A DNA stretch of 11,970 nucleotides from Ramicandelaber brevisporus (lineage: Eukaryota > Kickxellomycota > Ramicandelaberales > Ramicandelaberaceae): assembly GCA_025201865.1 (NCBI GenBank), contig MU603286.1:1-11970 (forward strand), in the 5' to 3' direction. The notes below the pieces were generated by a model, which was not told the DNA's origin, ran no database searches, and worked only from the letters and a program-made list of their open reading frames with translations. Position numbers and translations under genes: made by a program. Positions 7,794-11,970 of this stretch are shown here, one piece after another. Every line of letters starts with the position of its first letter. Position 1 is the stretch's first letter.

Positions 7794-8889
7794 TCAATCC
7801 TCGATGTCACTTGGTTCTTGCTCAACGTAGTGGTCATCATACTCATCCATTGAACATTGCAATCGATCATGAAGGCATTCCTTGGGACTCATGTCACTCT
7901 TGAACAGATGAGCGGCATCAGCATCGTTACAGTAATAGAGTTCTTTGACGATGATCGTCTTAAATTGGGAGAATCGGGAACTGTCTTTGAGCATCTGTAT
8001 GACGCTTGCCCGAGTACCCGGCAGCGGAAGGTACTGAATAACAAGCTTGGTTAACTTGTTATTCACGGCGACTGGGCTGTTTCGACGAATCCGATGATAG
8101 CCCCTGCTGTTCGTGGAAGGTGACACAGCAGTTTCACCAACAGCAGAAACGGCGTCATCATGATCGTCAATAGCAGCAGCACCAGCACCAGTATCAGCAC
8201 CTGCACCAGCAGCAACATCATTGACATCCAGAACAGGCATGGCCTGTGGACCAACCACAGGAGGAGCAGATGTGGAAGGAGTCAAGAGGCTCGTGATGGC
8301 GGTGTATACTGGATCGTACGTACACCCATTTCCAGAATGGCAGTCCTGGTGGCAGATGCAATACGGGGACAGCGGAGCTACATCATCTGGACTTTCGTCA
8401 TTGAGAAGGTTGATGCCACCAACCCCGTGCACTCCGTTGACACCGGCGGTAAAGGCGGAGGAGGTGGTGGTGGTTGTGGTAGTGGTGGCAGCGGTGGCGG
8501 CAACACTTGATCTTCCCAAAGAGGCAAATGACAGTTGTGGGGAATGGAGACGACGACCACGAATGACGCTTGGGTGATAGTCATCGGGCTCGTAATCGAA
8601 ATTGTCAATGCGCAAATCGACCAAATATGGAGCGCAGCGTGAAATGAGATACTCAGCACAGCGACGTTCAACGCTGCGAATGGCCTCGTCGCGGGAATCG
8701 CCACCTTCCATGCGAAGTGATAATATCAAATCCGGTGGAGAAATGATAGCTACTGGCTCTTGCTGTGGTTGATGCTGTTGGCCATTTCCACGTTCCGGAG
8801 TTTGCTCGCGTGGCCCTTGCTCATCATCTGGTTGGTTCGCAGCGTTGCCATCGTTCTGAACATCCTGTTGCTGCTGCTGCTGCTGCTGC

Positions 8890-8932
<43 letters not shown>

Positions 8933-10049
8933 GCAACTCTTGCTGCTCACGCTGCTGACGCAGTGCCTCGGTGACTCCTTGACAGTGATCAGCCAATGCC
9001 TTTAGCGGTGTCCATATCGTAGCCTCATCTTTAGTCCATGTGTTAAACAATGCCGAATCCACAAACAGCCCAATCGTCTTCAACCGCCCTGCAAACTCAT
9101 TGCTTGTCACAACGTTCACACCGGCAGCCACCAGTGCCTCGGTTGATAGTGTTTCAAACAGAACATCCTCGAGACCTGGCAAGCAGCGCAAAATGTTTGG
9201 GATGTCATCAGGTGCCATTCTTGGATCGGCACTGCAGCGCAGCACGCGTAGGCAAGAGGGCTCTGGCGGCAGCTGCAGCGCATCGAGTGAGCGCAAATGA
9301 GGGGGCACTTGCATTCTGTTGCCAGCAGCGTGGCGGTCAAGATGCTGCATGAGCAGCTCCAGGTTGTGACGCGGTCCGTGGCGCGCCAACATTAGTGGAC
9401 CTGGAAACAGCGACAGCCACAGCGGAGTGTCAACCAAGCGCAGCTCCTTCAAGTTGGGCAAGCGTGATATGTATTCGTCAATTGCCGTCAAATAACTGCG
9501 AGAGACACGGTTCAATCCAGCATTCAGCACAACGCTTGAGAGCTGCGGCAACATCGACACAAACTCGAAATATTTGACGTACGGCATGTCCTTGACTGCA
9601 TAGAAACATACGTTAGTCAGGTTTGGAAACAACAGCTTGCCTTCAGCAGGCGGCAGTTGCGGATGATGCAGCACTTCTGATGTATCTGGAAGGCGTAGAT
9701 TGCTCTGAACAAATAGCTCTGGAATCCCACCCAAGATGCGATCAGTGTGACGGCCTTGTCCTTCAATGCTGGTCAGGCGATAGCGATGGTTGCGGTCTGC
9801 AAGCAATTTGCAGGTTGAAGCCAGGTCGGTGTGCTTGTTGCAGATTAAATGTTTGCCCTGGAACCACGCCCTGACCATTCGGTCGAACTGGCGGCTGACT
9901 GTGGCGAGAGCGATGCGCTCGTAGAATGGGAGATACAGCGCAATCATCATCAAAAGCTCATCAGGTAAGCCAATCCCACTGTCCGGCCCGAAGTAAGACT
10001 GGAGACGTGGGTATTTGTATCGTGGCAGGCGAGGATTTCGATATGACAT
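7794..10049 (-). CDS. F-box protein with leucine-rich-repeat-like region and long poly-Gln
   Basis: The 751-residue protein begins with an F-box-like motif, LPDELLMMIALYLPFYERIA followed by LATVSRQFDRMVR (about 28-60). This resembles the Skp1-binding helices of SCF ubiquitin ligases. Degenerate LRR-like segments follow: LPQLSSVVLNAGLN and LPNLKELRLVDTPLW (about 167-211), CLRVLRC and LPGLEDVLFETL (about 266-301). These would form the substrate-binding side. An interruption of about 80 residues then holds about 23 glutamines and other low-complexity sequence. LRR-like text resumes around YLVDLRIDNFDYEP (about 475-490). After a Thr/Ala-rich stretch comes a Cys/His cluster, CICHQDCHSGNGC (about 565-577), and the end is acidic. 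The substrate is unknown. The start has a good context (CAACAAATG, A at -3). No intron is needed. The F-box match is clear in pattern but degenerate, so SCF membership is likely rather than certain. Confidence 0.75.
8322..8364 (-). other. Cys/His cluster in the F-box protein C-terminal half
   Basis: The encoded CICHQDCHSGNGC has C-x-C-x3-C-x5-C spacing with two His between. It sits in a low-complexity part of the protein, between the LRR-like region and the acidic end. It could bind a metal ion, but I cannot tie it to a named zinc-finger family. Confidence 0.35.
8865..8933 (-). repeat. Poly-Gln tract of about 23 codons, split into a CAA block and a CAG block
   Basis: Read in the gene's direction there are 14 CAA codons (8933-8892), then seven CAG (8891-8871), one CAA and one CAG. 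The sharp change from pure CAA to pure CAG suggests separate expansions. Plus-strand frames give long poly-Leu, poly-Ala/Val or similar shadows. Confidence 0.95.
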
Positions 10050-10082
10050 TTGTTGTATTCGCTGCTTCTACTTTTGTTGCTG

Positions 10083-10085
<3 letters not shown>

Positions 10086-10127
<42 letters not shown>
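10086..10127 (-). repeat. (GA)21 microsatellite, CT block upstream of the F-box start
   Basis: Forty-two bases of perfect GA repeat lie 37 bases upstream of the F-box ATG. On the sense strand it is (CT)n, so it is either in the 5'UTR or at the core promoter. Its length makes polymorphism likely. Confidence 0.95.
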
Positions 10128-10131
<4 letters not shown>

Positions 10132-10339
10132 GTGTGTCTGTGTGTATGTAGGTGCGTGTATGTAAGCAAAAGAGCAAAAGAGCGAGCGAGAGGGCAAAAG
10201 AGACGAGCTGAGCAGAAGAGAAGGGAAAGTTCGTGAGTACACAGGAAAGCACAAGTAGGAAAGGTAGAAAAGGAAGATAAAAGCTACAAAAGAGACAACA
10301 TGTGTGACAGAGGCGGCGCGCGCACCGAGAGTGCTCACA

Positions 10340-10361
10340 CAGTGTATTTTAATTAACACTG
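10340..10361. repeat. Short inverted repeat CAGTGT...ACACTG
   Basis: Six-base arms flank a 10-base AT-rich centre (ATTTTAATTA). It may be a small hairpin or a dyad protein site between the F-box gene and the Fanzor-like gene. The arms are too short to rule out chance. Confidence 0.4.
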
Positions 10362-10483
10362 CATACCCTCGCACATGTCCTCAATGAATCAAACACTGGA
10401 ATGCACTCTTGGCGGAGTACAGTGAGAGACACAAAATAAAAAGGAGTCGATACAAACAAAGTGGCGCCAAAGAAAGCGTCCCC

Positions 10484-10531
10484 CAACAACAACAACAACA
10501 ACAACAGCAACAACAACAACAACAACAGCAA
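10484..10531 (+). repeat. (CAA)n tract with two CAG interruptions
   Basis: Sixteen triplets: seven CAA, CAG, six CAA, CAG, CAA. Unlike the other long CAA/CAG tracts of the window it lies outside any gene I can support. Its minus frame reads poly-Leu in a 78-codon ORF that I regard as spurious. Confidence 0.9.
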
Positions 10532-10586
10532 TCTGGCTAGTCGATTGGCTTCCTTTTGTGACCAAAGTAAAAAATAATAGTGCAAT

Positions 10587-10838
10587 GCGACGAGCTGTTT
10601 ATGTAGAGTCGCTGCCGCGGGTGTCGTTCAATTCTAAACACTCTTTTTTTGCTCTCTAATATCGATCCTAATATACGCTGATATCGTTCACAACTGATAT
10701 TACATCTTTTCTTTGAACAAAAAGTTGATTTAATCTACTGACGCTTTGAATAAAAAGGACTGAAAGAAGAACGAATAAAATGAACAAAGCAAACTTCTTT
10801 CAATCGAATAAAAAGCTAAAAAAAAAGACACTAAAAAG
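10587..10838 (-). ncRNA. Candidate region for a guide RNA / right end of the Fanzor-like element
   Basis: TnpB and many Fanzor elements encode their omega RNA over the gene's 3' end and the following bases, up to the transposon right end. Here that position holds AT-rich DNA with pyrimidine runs on the sense strand, three copies of a TTTTATTC-like word (plus-strand GAATAAAA at 10748, 10773 and 10806), an ATTAAA on minus (10728-10733) that could be a poly(A) signal, and a weak GCGAC/GTCGC stem (10587-10591 with 10608-10612). No strong fold is visible by eye. This marks where to look; it is not an observed RNA. Confidence 0.15.
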
Positions 10839-11970
10839 TTAAGTGCTAGAACCAGCACTGTTGGCGATATTTAGAAGAACATTACGACGTGCATCCTCAC
10901 ATTCAATACTGGCATTGATGCTTTTGATTCGAGCATTGTTCGCAGCTAGCTTGAAAGCCTCGTGGTTGAAATTCCTTCGGTTTTCAGCATTAAGCTTTCC
11001 ATGTGGCAAACTCGCAACTAAACTAGCAAGCTGACTGGTGGCAGAGTCATTGGATTGCTGCAACCGAGTCACAACTTCCTGTCGCTCTTTGTTGGAAGCA
11101 ATGATGGCATTGGCGAGCTCTTGAGTGTTGCCACTCTGCTGTATCTTCTCTCTGGCTGCGTTTCCGCGGGCTTTGCGATTGGCGTTGAGTTTAGCCAGCT
11201 GTTCAGAATTTGGTTTGACTCTCGGACCGCTTATGAACTCGGAGCGACCCAGCTGCATGTAACTATCGAACGACTCGCCAGCTGCCTTCTTGTGTTGAAT
11301 GTTGCAGATGATCGTTAGCGTGTTTCTGAGGATATTGAATGCTGCTGAGGTGTCTCGATTGAAGTGTAGCTTGCATTCCAGGCAGTATCGGTAACGCTGA
11401 TTTAGATTTCTCTGGCTTTTATAAGCACGCTGCGATGTCAATGAGGTTAAATTTCCAGTGTGCTCGATGTCAGCTGTGACATGTTGTGTGTAAGTACCAC
11501 TCGCGGCCGGTACTGTCACGGAAGAGCACATGAAGCAGAGCAGTGATGATCTAAACTCTGGCGAGTAAAAGATTGGGATGTGGTCAGCGAGTAGATGTGC
11601 CAATGATGGAGTACTATCAGAGCCATCAAATGCATCGCCAAAAGCAACCACTAGCCTGCTGTCGGGTGGGAACTGGTTGTATATGTAGCGTGCTAGTAAA
11701 CTGCCAACTGTGTGTCTGTTGACGTTCAAAACATCATTGAAGCGAGCAACCAGTGCCGAATTCAGACGGAGAGCCCTGATGTTTCTAATTGCTGTATTCA
11801 GACGCTGAGAGTTGCTTGATAAGACTGGCTGCTGTGTCAGTAATTCAAGGTTAGCAGTGTCTTTCCAATCTGGTACAAGCTTCAGAAAGTCAACAAAAGA
11901 GTCCACGATTCGATGTAAGATGGCGCGTTCTTCACCCTGCTGCTTTGGTGATGATGACAATGATGATTGA
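10839..11970 (-). CDS. Fanzor-like (TnpB-type) RNA-guided nuclease, C-terminal part, cut by the window edge
   Basis: The frame is open to the right edge with no ATG start visible, so the N-terminal part lies beyond the window. Counting from the TTG codon at 11960, LVVAFGDAF (103-111) fits the beta strand before the rearranged RuvC-II site. SPEFRSSLLCFMC (133-145) matches the family's DE(F/Y)RTSxxCxxC. RYRYCLECKLHFNRDTSAAFNIL (189-211, described by its ends) supplies the second zinc-ribbon pair (C193, C196) and the RuvC-III RD motif with catalytic Asp203. The zinc pairs are C142/C145 and C193/C196. Fanzors are eukaryotic relatives of TnpB that cut DNA guided by an omega RNA and are often transposon-borne. 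RuvC-I is not visible here. The frame then runs about 160 more residues of Asn/Ala/Gln-rich, probably helical sequence, which is unusual for this family. Thr/Ser replace the usual Val/Asn in RDxNAA. Whether the gene is intact depends on the missing part. Confidence 0.72.
   Translation of the reverse strand, partial: QSSLSSSPKQQGEERAILHRIVDSFVDFLKLVPDWKDTANLELLTQQPVLSSNSQRLNTAIRNIRALRLNSALVARFNDVLNVNRHTVGSLLARYIYNQFPPDSRLVVAFGDAFDGSDSTPSLAHLLADHIPIFYSPEFRSSLLCFMCSSVTVPAASGTYTQHVTADIEHTGNLTSLTSQRAYKSQRNLNQRYRYCLECKLHFNRDTSAAFNILRNTLTIICNIQHKKAAGESFDSYMQLGRSEFISGPRVKPNSEQLAKLNANRKARGNAAREKIQQSGNTQELANAIIASNKERQEVVTRLQQSNDSATSQLASLVASLPHGKLNAENRRNFNHEAFKLAANNARIKSINASIECEDARRNVLLNIANSAGSST

Larger units (their letters stand above)
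10050..10838. other. Intergenic: F-box promoter side and Fanzor-like 3' flank
   Basis: No gene is supported. Next to the F-box start is a (GA)21 run, then a (GT)n-like segment (about 10129-10160) and purine-rich GAGC/AAAG units. An inverted repeat lies at 10340-10361, a (CAA)n tract at 10484-10531, and AT-rich sequence from about 10620 on. A frame through the CAA tract ending at 10578 reads like a short Asn-rich tail with no Met, and I do not accept it as an exon. Confidence 0.5.

Noticed and set aside
8760-9005. Plus-strand poly-Leu and poly-Val frames opposite the F-box gene
   Set aside because: They are shadows of the CAA/CAG tract that codes glutamine in the real gene.
1283-10049. A functional ubiquitin-ligase cluster of DET1 and the F-box protein
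   Set aside because: They belong to different ligase classes and are separated by a P450 and long gaps, so closeness alone is not evidence.
10435-10578. A Met-less plus frame through the CAA tract ending in a Ser/Leu/Lys tail
   Set aside because: It follows a stop directly, has no start, no visible splice acceptor with a matching upstream exon, and most of it is the repeat.
1-11970. A CRISPR array or prokaryotic operon
   Set aside because: The repeats are simple tandem microsatellites without unique spacers, and gene spacing, motifs and leaders are eukaryotic.

Overview
The window looks like nuclear DNA of an intron-poor, early-diverging (non-Dikarya) fungus. The evidence is indirect: a DET1 homologue (to my knowledge absent from yeasts and most higher fungi), a Mix14/CHCHD5-type protein, a membrane-anchored P450, an F-box protein, many CAG/CAA-coded glutamine tracts, (GA)n and (GT)n microsatellites in the gaps, and long genes each readable as one uninterrupted ORF. 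Kickxellomycotina or a related zygomycete lineage would fit, but no marker gene here settles the taxonomy.

Layout, left to right. Bases 2-55 may be the last 17 codons of a plus-strand gene that ends on an overlapping AATAAA. A leader with a candidate 5'UTR intron (449-642) precedes a twin-CHCH mitochondrial intermembrane-space protein (647-1024, +). This gene converges on a long DET1 homologue (1283-3850, -), a CRL4-type ubiquitin ligase component enlarged by glutamine, acidic and serine-rich insertions. A 1.2 kb gene-free stretch holds the DET1 leader, which includes an overlapping upstream ORF, and the 3' side of a complete cytochrome P450 (5073-6782, -). A 1.0 kb gap leads to an F-box/LRR-like protein with a tract of about 23 glutamines (7794-10049, -). 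After a further 0.8 kb gap the right edge carries the C-terminal part of a Fanzor-like (eukaryotic TnpB-type) RNA-guided nuclease (10839-11970, -), whose reading frame is open through the end of the window.

The genes do not form a pathway. DET1 and the F-box protein both belong to ubiquitin-ligase families, but to different ones (CUL4-DDB1 versus SCF), and nothing here shows that they work together. DET1, the P450, the F-box gene and the Fanzor-like gene all lie on the minus strand.

The most interesting item is the Fanzor-like gene. It has the zinc-ribbon cysteines and the RuvC-III RD motif in the right order, then about 160 residues of helical tail that TnpB-type proteins do not normally carry. 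The AT-rich DNA after its stop is where a guide (omega) RNA and the transposon right end would be expected. The other long ORFs, including an antisense one of 223 codons over the P450, look like shadows of coding genes or of trinucleotide repeats.
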